Below are positions 44,906 to 53,279 of a stretch of DNA of 64,000 bases, piece by piece. The position numbers were made by a program, and so were the translations under genes. The stretch covers positions 124,001 through 188,000 of the forward strand of contig JAFRKI010000014.1 in the NCBI GenBank assembly GCA_017431825.1, given 5' to 3'. The DNA is from Erysipelotrichaceae bacterium (GTDB lineage Bacteria > Bacillota_I > Bacilli_A > Erysipelotrichales > Erysipelotrichaceae). The number at the start of each line of letters is the position of its first letter. Position 1 is the first letter of the stretch. Under the pieces are notes generated by a model that saw nothing but the letters and a program-made list of their open reading frames with translations, was not told the DNA's origin and searched no databases.

Positions 44906-45538
44906 ATGGAACAGAAAGAATACTGGAACAGCGTATCGGAAACAAAGACCTTCACTTTGCCGTTTAACGGTGAACTGTTTTCGGAATATGTGGAAAAGGA
45001 CTCGGTGATCACCGATGTCGGCTGCGGATACGGCAGGGTCTTAAGGATCCTTAAGGATGAAGGATACAGCGATGTGACAGGCTATGATTTTTCGCCTATG
45101 ATGATCGAAAGAGGAAGAAGGGAATGTCCGGATATCCGCTTTGAAATAATGGAAGAAGACAGGATTCCTGCCGGCGATGAAAGTGCTGATGCGGTGATCC
45201 TGTTTGCGGTACTGACCTGCATCGTCGAAAGCGAAAAACAGGAGATGCTGATAAAAGAGATCCGCAGGATCCTGAAGCCGGGAGGCATCATTTACGTTAA
45301 CGATTATCTTCTGAATACGGATGAAAGAAATCTGGAACGTTATCATAAATATGAAAAGGAACTCGGTGTTTACGGAGCCTTTACCCTGCCTGAAGGCGCA
45401 AGAGTCAGACACCACAGTGAGGAATACATCAGGGAACTGTTCAGGGATTTCGAGACCAGAGAATATGACCGTATCGTCTATACGACGATGAACGGACACC
45501 GGTCATCCGGATTTACCTATATCGGCAGCAGGAAATAA
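44906..45538 (+). CDS. Class I SAM-dependent methyltransferase
   Basis: 210 residues. The SAM motif VITDVGCGYGRVLRIL lies near 33, VTGYDFSP follows as motif II, and ILKPGGIIYVNDYL near 125 is the post-motif block. The start at MEQKEYWNSVSETKTF was chosen because this WNxxSE-type N-terminus is typical and TATAAT lies at 44882-44887; a longer in-frame start would cross the promoter. The substrate cannot be predicted. It is 1 nt from the GtrA-like gene. Confidence 0.88.
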   Translation: MEQKEYWNSVSETKTFTLPFNGELFSEYVEKDSVITDVGCGYGRVLRILKDEGYSDVTGYDFSPMMIERGRRECPDIRFEIMEEDRIPAGDESADAVILFAVLTCIVESEKQEMLIKEIRRILKPGGIIYVNDYLLNTDERNLERYHKYEKELGVYGAFTLPEGARVRHHSEEYIRELFRDFETREYDRIVYTTMNGHRSSGFTYIGSRK

Positions 45539-45539
45539 A

Positions 45540-46082
45540 ATGAAATCCAAAAATCTGCTAAAAAGCTTTGATGAGAAACATCAGGACAGTACTGTCTGGC
45601 AGTTTGTGAAGTTCAATCTGGTCAGCGTCAGCATATCGCTTTTGCAGCTGTTTCTGGCCAATGTACTGCCGTTTCTTTTTGATTCCTTAAAGGCAGGTCT
45701 GCCTGCCTTTCTGCAGCCGGTATTCGATCCGGAATTTCTCTTTGAAGGAGAAAGTCCATATGTCGTAAACGGCGTCGTGACCTGGGGTTATGTGCTGCCT
45801 TTCTTTCTGTCTAATCTTATAGCCAACATCTACGGCTATTTCGTCAACATGAAGGCGACCTTCAAAGGCAAAGGCTCAAAGGGAAGTATCGTCATTTATT
45901 TGGTGACGTTAGTTGCTCTAATCCTTTTCTCGACCTGGCTGCAGGGTGTGATCGTTGCCTATCTGAGCGGCACAAAGCTGGATGCCATGGCCAGAACTTT
46001 CGCTGCCCTGACTGCGGGGCTGGTCCAGATGGCCGTGCTGTTTCCGCTTGAAAAATACGTGCTGTTTAAGACGAAAGAATGA
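45540..46082 (+). CDS. GtrA-like four-helix membrane protein
   Basis: 180 residues with a start (TVWQFVKFNLVSVSISLLQLFL) typical of GtrA/DPMS-3 proteins and about four membrane helices. There is a long insertion between helices one and two. Family members help move lipid-linked sugars or are accessory to polysaccharide synthesis. It follows the methyltransferase stop by 1 nt. Confidence 0.82.
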   Translation: MKSKNLLKSFDEKHQDSTVWQFVKFNLVSVSISLLQLFLANVLPFLFDSLKAGLPAFLQPVFDPEFLFEGESPYVVNGVVTWGYVLPFFLSNLIANIYGYFVNMKATFKGKGSKGSIVIYLVTLVALILFSTWLQGVIVAYLSGTKLDAMARTFAALTAGLVQMAVLFPLEKYVLFKTKE

Positions 46083-46155
46083 AGCGGCATTGGCCAAAAG
46101 ACGAAAATACCCGTCATGGTAAGATAAAGATATAGAAGCATTAGGAGAAGATGAT

Positions 46156-47358
46156 ATGGAACACGATAAGCCTGTTTTAAACGAGAAAACGATATACAGC
46201 GCCGTTACTGGCATGGAATATGTGAAGATGCTGATACCGGAAGGCTGGAACAGCTCGATCGACAGATATGAAGACTACTATGCGGGAAAGATATTTCCCT
46301 ATACTTTCAGAGTAGTCAATGCTTCACCGGACAAAAGCTGCGGTATCATATATCTTTCACCGGAGACATATACCGAAGATCTTATGTGCCTTTATACTGA
46401 AGGAGAAATTGACAAGGATGGCATCCTTCATGGGGAAGCGGTCTCCGTCGAAGAGTATCTTGACAGAATGGTCAAAGACAGGTACGGGAACGAAGAGGAC
46501 TTTGCCTTTGTGGAATACATTCCTGATCCCGGCAATGATAAAAGATGCCGTGAATGGTATGAAAAGACAGTTACGGAAGAAGAAAAGAAAGGCAACTATC
46601 TCAATTCCTACTACAGCGAAATGGGCACGGCCATATACCGCTATAAACTGAACGGTACAGTCCGCTATCACGTGGCTACAGTCTTTATCGAGATAAAGGA
46701 TATAGTACGCTGGGATAAGATCCCGGATGCGTCGATGTACACTGAAGAAGAACTGAAGAAGCATTATCCCGATTACCGTTATGACAAAGATAATGACAGA
46801 TACATCTATCCCTCACTGCATCAGTATGAATCGTATGTGGACCAGTGTCTGGAAATGGACTGTCCGGAAGAGGACTATGAATTCATTTATAAGGAGATAT
46901 ATGTTCCTGTGATCAATAAGGGAGTTTCGATCTGCAAAGACGTCTTTGACGACTTTAAGAGGATAGTCAATGCACCTAAGGCAAAGGAAACAGAACCGGC
47001 AGAAAAAGAGACCAATCCTGAGGAACAGCGCGAGGTCGAGGCTATCCTGGCCCAGATGAAAAGGGATCATGAACAGGCTGATGCCCAGATGTACGATTAT
47101 ATGCGCAAGACCAACGATGAGATCTACAACATAAACCAGAGTGCCTACAGGCATACCCAGAACACTTTCGACAGGATGAATGAAGGCTGGTCCGATACCT
47201 TCAGAGGCGACGGCCGCTTCATCGACAGCCATGGACGCGAGCATATCATCCATACCGATAATAAGTATGCCTTCAAAAGAGGCAATACCTACATTACCAG
47301 CGATAATCCTTTGGACAGACTATACGGTTTTGAAGAACTGAAAAAGAAAAAGTATTAA
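46156..47358 (+). CDS. Hypothetical 400-residue protein with helical C-terminal region
   Basis: Not recognised. Residues 1-275 are mixed alpha/beta, acidic and Tyr-rich, with no signal peptide or membrane helix. Residues 275-350 are a charged helical stretch (EEQREVEAILAQMKRDHEQ). The C-terminal ~50 residues (FRGDGRFIDSHGREHIIH..., ITSDNPLD) form a small repeat-like beta domain seen at the ends of some uncharacterised Firmicutes proteins. SD TTAGGAGAAG is good. It is co-directional with the HAD gene, which starts 18 nt later. Confidence 0.65.
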   Translation: MEHDKPVLNEKTIYSAVTGMEYVKMLIPEGWNSSIDRYEDYYAGKIFPYTFRVVNASPDKSCGIIYLSPETYTEDLMCLYTEGEIDKDGILHGEAVSVEEYLDRMVKDRYGNEEDFAFVEYIPDPGNDKRCREWYEKTVTEEEKKGNYLNSYYSEMGTAIYRYKLNGTVRYHVATVFIEIKDIVRWDKIPDASMYTEEELKKHYPDYRYDKDNDRYIYPSLHQYESYVDQCLEMDCPEEDYEFIYKEIYVPVINKGVSICKDVFDDFKRIVNAPKAKETEPAEKETNPEEQREVEAILAQMKRDHEQADAQMYDYMRKTNDEIYNINQSAYRHTQNTFDRMNEGWSDTFRGDGRFIDSHGREHIIHTDNKYAFKRGNTYITSDNPLDRLYGFEELKKKKY

Positions 47359-47375
47359 TATAAGGGGGCTTTATT

Positions 47376-48467
47376 ATGGATAACTTAAAGAAATGGAAGA
47401 TAACGGCGATAATCTCGCTGGCAGCACTGCTTATAGTAAGCTGCTGTTATGCTATGGGGATCGGCTATAAGAAAAATGAAAGCAACGAAGAAGTACCGGC
47501 AAAGGAAGACTGGCTCTTATTCTGGAATGATGAAGCGGAGGCTAAACAGAAGCTCACGGCATTCGTGGAGGCTGCCGTCGATGAAAACAGCGAAGGCTTT
47601 ATTCCGGAAGAAGACAGGATAGCGGTCTTTGATCTGGACGGAACGCTGTTCTGTGAGACCGATCCTGTCTACTTCGATTATCAGCTGTTCTTACACAGAG
47701 CTACGGAAGATCCGACATATGAGGCAACTGATTTCGAAAAGGAAACAGCTGCCAAGATACAGGAAATGATCGACACCGGCGTAAGTGCCAAGGGTCTTGA
47801 AGTGGATCACGGAAAGTGTGTGGCCTCTTCCTTTGCGGGCATGACGCTTAAGGAATTCTCCGCATACATCCAGGATTTCAAAAATGAGCCGGCACCGGGT
47901 TACAACAACCTTACAAGAGGTGATGCCTTCTATCTGCCGATGGTCGAAGTCCTCGATTATCTGCAGAACAACGGCTTTACCGTCTATATCGTCAGCGGAA
48001 CCGACAGGCTCATCGTCAGAGGGATCGTTGAAGGCATCAGTTTCCTGAACATTCCTGCCAACAACATCATCGGTTCCGATGAACTGATAACGACCAGAGC
48101 CCAGGGCGATACCGACGGTCTCGACTATGTCTACACTGAAGATGACGAACTGATACTGGCCGGTGAATTCATTATCAAGAATCTCAAGATGAACAAGGTA
48201 TCTGTCATTGCCCAGGAAATCGGCATTCAGCCGGTACTGTCCTTCGGTAATTCATCCGGTGATTCCAGCATGGCCATGTATACCGTTTCCAATAATCCTT
48301 ATCCGAGTCTGGCGTTCATGCTGTGCTGCGATGATACGGTAAGGGAGAACGGTGATGAAGCCAAGGCTCAGAAGATGTATGACCTATGCGAAGAAAACGG
48401 CTGGGTCACCATCTCCATGAAGAACGACTGGAAGACCATTTACGGAGAGGAAGTAACAAGGAAATAA
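47376..48467 (+). CDS. Membrane-anchored HAD-superfamily phosphatase
   Basis: 363 residues. The N-terminal membrane helix or signal (about 8-27; a Cys pair within LLIVSCCYAMG could be lipobox-like) is followed by a HAD domain: FDLDGTLFCETD (nucleophile Asp near 87), IVSGTDRLIVRGI (motif II) and SFGNSSGDSSMAM (motif IV). It resembles secreted haloacid-dehalogenase-type acid phosphatases. SD AAGGGGG is present. Confidence 0.85.
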   Translation: MDNLKKWKITAIISLAALLIVSCCYAMGIGYKKNESNEEVPAKEDWLLFWNDEAEAKQKLTAFVEAAVDENSEGFIPEEDRIAVFDLDGTLFCETDPVYFDYQLFLHRATEDPTYEATDFEKETAAKIQEMIDTGVSAKGLEVDHGKCVASSFAGMTLKEFSAYIQDFKNEPAPGYNNLTRGDAFYLPMVEVLDYLQNNGFTVYIVSGTDRLIVRGIVEGISFLNIPANNIIGSDELITTRAQGDTDGLDYVYTEDDELILAGEFIIKNLKMNKVSVIAQEIGIQPVLSFGNSSGDSSMAMYTVSNNPYPSLAFMLCCDDTVRENGDEAKAQKMYDLCEENGWVTISMKNDWKTIYGEEVTRK

Positions 48468-48563
48468 GAGTTTCTGTAATAACGTATGTTGATCATCTGA
48501 ATGATTTCGTGGATATCAAAGCATTGAAAGAAGAACTCCTGAAATACTGACAGAATTATATAA

Positions 48564-48595
48564 AGGGTCTTGTTCAGCAGAACGGGCTCTTTTTA
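48564..48595 (+). terminator. Terminator after the HAD phosphatase gene
   Basis: AGGGTCTTGTTC and GAACGGGCTCT form a G-U-containing stem around AGCA, followed by TTTTTATAT. The 96 nt between the stop codon and this hairpin hold no clear gene. Confidence 0.65.
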
Positions 48596-48671
48596 TATAC
48601 CCGCTATAATATAATAAAACTGTAAGAACCGTATCGTTTCAAACCGGATACGAGGAAAGAAGGACCGGCAT

Positions 48672-49601
48672 ATGCAGATAAAATTAAGTGAAGTAACGGA
48701 AGCCATTGGCAAGACTACTGTCGATAAACAGTACTACTATTATCTTCCGGAAGAAAGGATCATAAGTCTGGAAGATGATTCCATCAGCGAAAAGCAGCTG
48801 ATACCTTTGCCGAGCCATAAGCAGATCGATGACTACGGTACGATGAGAAGCTTCATCGAAGATATGGATGAATGTGAAGAAAAGGAATGGCTGGCCGAAT
48901 CGATAAAGGGTGCCGGAGCTTTCAGAAGATTCCGTTCCACTCTGGAAAGATTCGGCATTACCGATAAATGGCTCGATTATCAGGAAGCGGCTCATGAGAA
49001 CATCGCCATCGACTGGTGCGAATACTACGGTATCGAGTATCTGGAAGACGATCCGTTTATGAAAGACGAGAACCTGAAGGAGATCGCTCCTAAGGCAACG
49101 GAGAAACACAATTACCGCTTCATCACCATCGATAAGGACAACGTCTATTCCCTGGCTTATCTTACCGTTGAGTTCAGGAAGACTCTCGCAAAACTGAAAA
49201 GGGAAGACATCAGCTATGATGTGGATGATGCCGTGGAAGAGCTCAAGTATTATGTAGGCAAAGGCTATCCGGTATTTGCGGTGTCCGATAACGGAAGATA
49301 TGTGGGCTATGGGGTCTGTCGGATAGATGACGATGTCGTCTGGCTGGAACAGATCTTTGTCAAGAAGGAATACCGAAGAAAAGGCATCGGCAAGATGCTG
49401 TTTGAAAGAGCCGAATCCATCGCCAAGGAATACGGCAATGACACTTTATACCAGTTCGTTCACCCGAATAACGATGTCATGCTGAACTTCTTAAAGGCCG
49501 GCGGCTATGACGTCCTCAATCTGATCGAGATCCGCAAGGACCGGCCGGGTGAAGAAAACAAGACGGTCTATAAGATAGGCGACCACGAATACCGTTATTA
49601 A
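48672..49601 (+). CDS. GNAT-family acetyltransferase with long N-terminal region
   Basis: 309 residues. Residues 1-165 are a helical/acidic N-terminal part not recognised. The C-terminal GNAT fold (about 175-300) has VVWLEQIFVKKEYRRKGIGKMLFERAE, whose RRKGIGK is the acetyl-CoA pyrophosphate loop, followed by FVHPNNDVMLNFLKAGGYDVL. The acceptor is unknown. It is flanked by terminators on both sides. Confidence 0.88.
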   Translation: MQIKLSEVTEAIGKTTVDKQYYYYLPEERIISLEDDSISEKQLIPLPSHKQIDDYGTMRSFIEDMDECEEKEWLAESIKGAGAFRRFRSTLERFGITDKWLDYQEAAHENIAIDWCEYYGIEYLEDDPFMKDENLKEIAPKATEKHNYRFITIDKDNVYSLAYLTVEFRKTLAKLKREDISYDVDDAVEELKYYVGKGYPVFAVSDNGRYVGYGVCRIDDDVVWLEQIFVKKEYRRKGIGKMLFERAESIAKEYGNDTLYQFVHPNNDVMLNFLKAGGYDVLNLIEIRKDRPGEENKTVYKIGDHEYRY

Positions 49602-49628
49602 AAACAGTTCCGGACGGAACTGTTTTAT
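49602..49628. terminator. Bidirectional terminator between GNAT and PNPOx-like genes
   Basis: AAACAGTTCC, loop GGAC, GGAACTGTTT, with A-run and T-run on either side; it serves convergent genes. Confidence 0.85.
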
Positions 49629-49631
49629 TAT

Positions 49632-50144
49632 CTAGAATCTTACGATCTGTCTGACATCATAGCCGGCTTTAACGAAATCCGTATCGTACATTTCATATAC
49701 TTCCGGAATTACTCTGACGACGGCCACTTCGACCTTGGCGGCTTTCATTGCATCATAAGGTATGCCTTTGAATGCCAGCAGCTGCTTCAGTTCATCGCTG
49801 TCTCTGTCATAGAGAACGGCCTTGCCCATTACCTGCAGACCGTGGGAGTCCTTGACATCGCCGTAGTATTCAAAGATGGCCAATGCCACGTTCTTATTCT
49901 TTTCAAGTCCTATGAACTTGCTGCCGCCTTCGGATACGAACCAGAATTCGTCATTCATGAAGGTGTATTCGATCGGAGTGCATCTTATATAATCTCCAGT
50001 ACCGGTCGCAAAACCGCAGGTGTTGTGATTCTTAATGAAGTTTTTAATGTGTTCAAGAGCCTGTTCTCTGTCCATATGCTTAGCGGTCTTCTGCTGCTCG
50101 ATCCAGAAATTCTTAAAGTGTTCATAGTTGATGTTGTCGTTCAT
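49632..50144 (-). CDS. Pyridoxamine 5'-phosphate oxidase-like flavin-binding protein
   Basis: 170 residues with a split-barrel PNPOx-like fold: TCGFATGTGDYIRCTPIEYTFMNDEFWFVSEG is the usual first half, followed by KNVALAIFEYY and MGKAVLYDRD. Family members bind FMN or related cofactors and reduce diverse compounds. SD AAGGGAGA is present. It is divergent from the operon that begins with the bilin-reductase-like gene. Confidence 0.85.
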   Translation of the reverse strand: MNDNINYEHFKNFWIEQQKTAKHMDREQALEHIKNFIKNHNTCGFATGTGDYIRCTPIEYTFMNDEFWFVSEGGSKFIGLEKNKNVALAIFEYYGDVKDSHGLQVMGKAVLYDRDSDELKQLLAFKGIPYDAMKAAKVEVAVVRVIPEVYEMYDTDFVKAGYDVRQIVRF

Positions 50145-50251
50145 AAATGTCTCCCTTCAGACAGTTTTATGATAACAGATAATGGTATAATAATTTGTGA
50201 TAAATATATCATGCCTGATAAGAGACATGAATGATAGAAAGAGGACATATA

Positions 50252-50896
50252 ATGCTGAACGAATTACTGGGTAAATTCAAGGATCTGTACGGATTGAAAA
50301 AGGTTGAAGACGATCAGTACAAGTCCTTTAAGCTGTCGGGAATGAACTTTGATACGGAGGCTTATGAAGCCGAAGGGCTGGGACACATTTCCGTTATGAA
50401 GGCCTCCGGAATGATGGGACTCATGAAGATGGATTCCTTCATCGTCAATCCTTTCGATGCGGATATGCCACTGCTTTCCATAGACAGGATCAAGGCCATG
50501 GGCAAGGATTCTTTATACATGGAGATCTATGATACCTGTCTTAAAAGTGATAGAAACGAAGGGCCTTATGAAGCAGTAAAGGAAAAATACAAGGGTCTCG
50601 CAGACATCGCTCAGGAAGCCAAGTGGTATGATGACATACGTTATAAATCATCCATCTTAAAGAAGGTCTCCAGAAAGGAAAGCCCTAAGATCGATGAATG
50701 CATCAGGGAATATGTAAACGCCTATCTGGAAGAGCTTAAAAAGGCCGATAAATGCGATAACGCTCAGAAGAAAGCCAAGGCAAGGGAATACTCCGATGGT
50801 CTTATAAACAACGGCGGTCCTGCCGTAAATACCTTCCTTAAGGCCTGGGGCAAGGGAAAGACCAAGGATTATTTCGACAAGGTACTGTTTGGATAA
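50252..50896 (+). CDS. Protein resembling ferredoxin-dependent bilin reductases (FDBR-like)
   Basis: 214 residues from the ATG preceded by AAAGAGGAC. By eye it shares the layout of PcyA/HY2-type reductases: a central strand pair ending in ADMPLLSIDRI (compare DLPLFGVDIV in PcyA), a mid-helical region (IREYVNAYLEEL), and a C-terminus in which an N/K-rich helix leads to FLKAWGKGKTKDYFDKVLFG (compare the family's VLEKAFG...YMSQVLFD). There is no Cys cluster or membrane helix. Such enzymes reduce biliverdin with electrons from ferredoxin. The match is remote and the true substrate is unknown. It heads a four-gene operon with two reductase-like genes. Confidence 0.5.
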   Translation: MLNELLGKFKDLYGLKKVEDDQYKSFKLSGMNFDTEAYEAEGLGHISVMKASGMMGLMKMDSFIVNPFDADMPLLSIDRIKAMGKDSLYMEIYDTCLKSDRNEGPYEAVKEKYKGLADIAQEAKWYDDIRYKSSILKKVSRKESPKIDECIREYVNAYLEELKKADKCDNAQKKAKAREYSDGLINNGGPAVNTFLKAWGKGKTKDYFDKVLFG

Positions 50897-50922
50897 AGGA
50901 TAATTAATAAGGGGGAATAAAC

Positions 50923-51789
50923 ATGAAAGTACTGTTAGCGGGAGCTTTCGGAAATCTCGGATATGAGATCCTGAAGGTTCTGATCAAGAAAAGACACAAA
51001 GTCATAGCTGCCGACCTCAAGGAAAAGGAAGAAGGCAACAAGCTCAAGGGCAAGTATGAATTCGTCGCCATCGATGCGACTGATCCGAAGACTCTTGAAG
51101 GCATCTGTGACGATGTCGATATCGTCATCACTACCATGGGCCTGACCGGTGCATCGACCAAGTTCACGGCTTATGACATTGACTATCAGGGCAACCTGAA
51201 TCTCTATAATGAAGCCAAAAAAGCCGGTGTCAAGAAGTTCAATTACATATCCGTCATTGCCTGTAAGGAACCGGGTGCTGAAGAAGTACCGATGCTTCAT
51301 GCCAAGGCCATGTTCGAAGATGAACTGACCAAGGGTGACATGGACTATGTCATCTACAGACCGACAGGCTATTTCTATGATATCGTCAAGGTCTTCAAGC
51401 CTTATATCGACAAGGGTGAGATGCAGCTGCTTAAAGGCTATCACGATGTTAAAGCCAATGTCGTTGACTGTCCGGACTTCGCAGCCTTCATCGTTGCCCA
51501 TATGAAGGATACCAATGAGGTCTATGAAGTAGGCGGCAAGGAGACTTACACCTATGAAGAGATGGCCAAGATGTGCTTCCGGGAAGCCGGCAAGCCGGTC
51601 ATCATCAAGGATAATCCAATCTGGATGTTCGGTCTGTTGGCCAATCTGCCTAAGATCAAGAAATCAGGAAGACATGACATCATCCTCTTCTCCAAGTGGA
51701 CACTGTCTCATGACCTGGTAGGCAAGGACGTCACAGGCGATGCGTCATTTGCTGAATATATCAAAGAATTCTTCGGGGGTAATAAATAA
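50923..51789 (+). CDS. NmrA/atypical SDR-family NAD(P)-binding protein
   Basis: 288 residues. The Rossmann motif GAFGNLGYEIL is at 6-16, IDATDP follows for the adenine ring, then FNYISVIACKEPG and RPTGYFYDI near 147 in place of the classical YxxxK. This build is close to the atypical SDRs that include divinyl-chlorophyllide reductase and NmrA-like proteins. It probably uses NADPH. It lies 26 nt after the FDBR-like gene with AGGGGG before it, and overlaps the next gene by 1 nt. Confidence 0.85.
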   Translation: MKVLLAGAFGNLGYEILKVLIKKRHKVIAADLKEKEEGNKLKGKYEFVAIDATDPKTLEGICDDVDIVITTMGLTGASTKFTAYDIDYQGNLNLYNEAKKAGVKKFNYISVIACKEPGAEEVPMLHAKAMFEDELTKGDMDYVIYRPTGYFYDIVKVFKPYIDKGEMQLLKGYHDVKANVVDCPDFAAFIVAHMKDTNEVYEVGGKETYTYEEMAKMCFREAGKPVIIKDNPIWMFGLLANLPKIKKSGRHDIILFSKWTLSHDLVGKDVTGDASFAEYIKEFFGGNK

Positions 51790-52616
51790 TGTTTCATTTA
51801 GATCCTTCTTATATCGGTAAGGTATGGCCGGCCTTCATGTGGGGCGTTACCATCGTTGCGGCCATCGGCTGTTGCATGGGCTTTAAGGAATTCGTGTGGT
51901 TCATGTCCGTAGGTTACGGCTTTGCGGTCATGTGCATAGGTATCTTCCATCTGCTGTTCGGCCTTTTCAGCCATACGCTTACCTTAGGTACGGCTGTCAT
52001 TTCCGTTTTATTCATCATCTACGGTTACCGACTCGGCGGTTATATCCTCAAGAGGGAACTGACCAATGCCGCCTATAAAAAGACCCTGGAATCCACCGGT
52101 GCCGCCAAGGCCATGCCGATCCCGGTATCCGTATTCATGTGGGTCTATTCCATGCTGATGTACACGGCACAGACCTCATCTCTTACTTACAGGGTAATGA
52201 ACAGAGCCAATGACAACTTCTTTATGTGGGTAGGCATCATCATCATGATCCTGGCAATAATCGGTGAAGCTATGGCCGACCATCAGAAATCAGCTGCCAA
52301 GAAGATCAATCCTAAGCGTTTCTGCGATACGGGACTGTTCAAATATGTAAGATGCCCGAACTACTTCTCAGAGATCATGTTCTGGGTCGGTGTTACCGTT
52401 TCCGGTATCGGCGCCGTACAGGGCAAGCAGTGGATCATCGTGATCGTCGCTCTGGTCCTCATTACCTATGTAATGTACAACTCAGCCCAAAGACTGGAAC
52501 TGAGGCAGGAAAAGACATACGGTCTTGATCCTGAATATCAGAAGTATTCCGATACGGTACCGCTCTTATTCCCGTTCTCTAAGCAGTACCATTCAATGAA
52601 AGTGTACAGAGACTGA
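51789..52616 (+). CDS. DUF1295 / steroid 5-alpha-reductase-like membrane protein
   Basis: 275 residues with about seven membrane helices. The C-terminal signature IGEAMADHQKSAAKK, RFCDTGLFKYVRCPNYFSEIMFW and YGLDPEYQKYSDTVPLLFPF is diagnostic for DUF1295/5-alpha-reductase-fold proteins. The usual RHPNYF reads RCPNYF here. Members reduce steroid-like enones with NADPH or are related methyltransferases. It overlaps both neighbours (1 nt each side), so it functions in the same unit as the SDR. Confidence 0.9.
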   Translation: MFHLDPSYIGKVWPAFMWGVTIVAAIGCCMGFKEFVWFMSVGYGFAVMCIGIFHLLFGLFSHTLTLGTAVISVLFIIYGYRLGGYILKRELTNAAYKKTLESTGAAKAMPIPVSVFMWVYSMLMYTAQTSSLTYRVMNRANDNFFMWVGIIIMILAIIGEAMADHQKSAAKKINPKRFCDTGLFKYVRCPNYFSEIMFWVGVTVSGIGAVQGKQWIIVIVALVLITYVMYNSAQRLELRQEKTYGLDPEYQKYSDTVPLLFPFSKQYHSMKVYRD

Positions 52617-53209
52617 TGAAAGAATTTAGCGTACCGATGGCCCTGGTGGATTACCTGCCGGTCATCTTCTTCCTGCTGGGAACGAACCTTATAGCCAGAG
52701 ATCTTAAGCATGCCATGAGCAAGGTCACCTACATCCTTTTCAGAGCGGGTTCCCTGCTGGTGTTTGTTGCCGGAGCATTAAAGGCGACTTATAAACTGCT
52801 TTATGCCTTAAAGGTCGGAGAGTTAGTCTGGATGTCCAATCAGTTCTTTGCGAACCAGGCCTTCGGTTTCCTCCTGGCAGGTATCGGCATCACCCTGGCC
52901 GTCATCAAGCCAAGGAAGGATGCAACTTATGCCATCATCCCGACCATGGGATTAGTGGGAATCATGGTAGTAGGACTTGGTGCCATGGATGCCTCGCTGG
53001 CTTTCCTGGCTTCCAAGCTCAGGAAACGTTCGGCACTGATCTGCTTCATCGTTTCCTTCTTCCTGTGCTTATGCATGGGTTATCTTTCCACCAAGGATTT
53101 CGATAAGGCCTTCATGAACTGGATGGCTCAGGGAATAAACGTAGTCGGACAACTGCTGCTGTATGTGGGTGCAAGGATCCTGCACGAAGCCGGTCTAAAG
53201 GACTATTAA
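52616..53209 (+). CDS. Multi-pass membrane protein, unknown, last gene of the reductase operon
   Basis: 197 residues with about six membrane helices (VDYLPVIFFLLGTNLIA, YILFRAGSLLVFVAGALK, QAFGFLLAGIGITLAVIK, IIPTMGLVGIMVVGLGAMD, SALICFIVSFFLCLCMGYL, GINVVGQLLLYVGARIL). No family is recognised. It is coupled to the DUF1295 gene by a 1-nt overlap and followed by a terminator. Confidence 0.75.
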   Translation: MKEFSVPMALVDYLPVIFFLLGTNLIARDLKHAMSKVTYILFRAGSLLVFVAGALKATYKLLYALKVGELVWMSNQFFANQAFGFLLAGIGITLAVIKPRKDATYAIIPTMGLVGIMVVGLGAMDASLAFLASKLRKRSALICFIVSFFLCLCMGYLSTKDFDKAFMNWMAQGINVVGQLLLYVGARILHEAGLKDY

Positions 53210-53226
53210 AGAAAGGCTAAAAAAAG

Positions 53227-53258
53227 AAAAGACAAGAGCATATCTCTTGTCTTTTTAT
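53227..53258. terminator. Bidirectional terminator
   Basis: AAAAGACAAGAG, loop CATAT, CTCTTGTCTTTTT. It separates the reductase operon (+) from the aromatic ABC importer operon (-). Confidence 0.88.
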
Positions 53259-53279
53259 ATGGCTGTGATCGTATCTGAA

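Noticed and set aside
48455-48551. Open stretch after the HAD phosphatase that reads ...VITYVDHLNDFVDIKALKEELLKY then stop
   Set aside because: About 30 codons without a usable start codon or ribosome-binding site, overlapping the phosphatase end in another frame; could be a gene remnant but chance is as likely.
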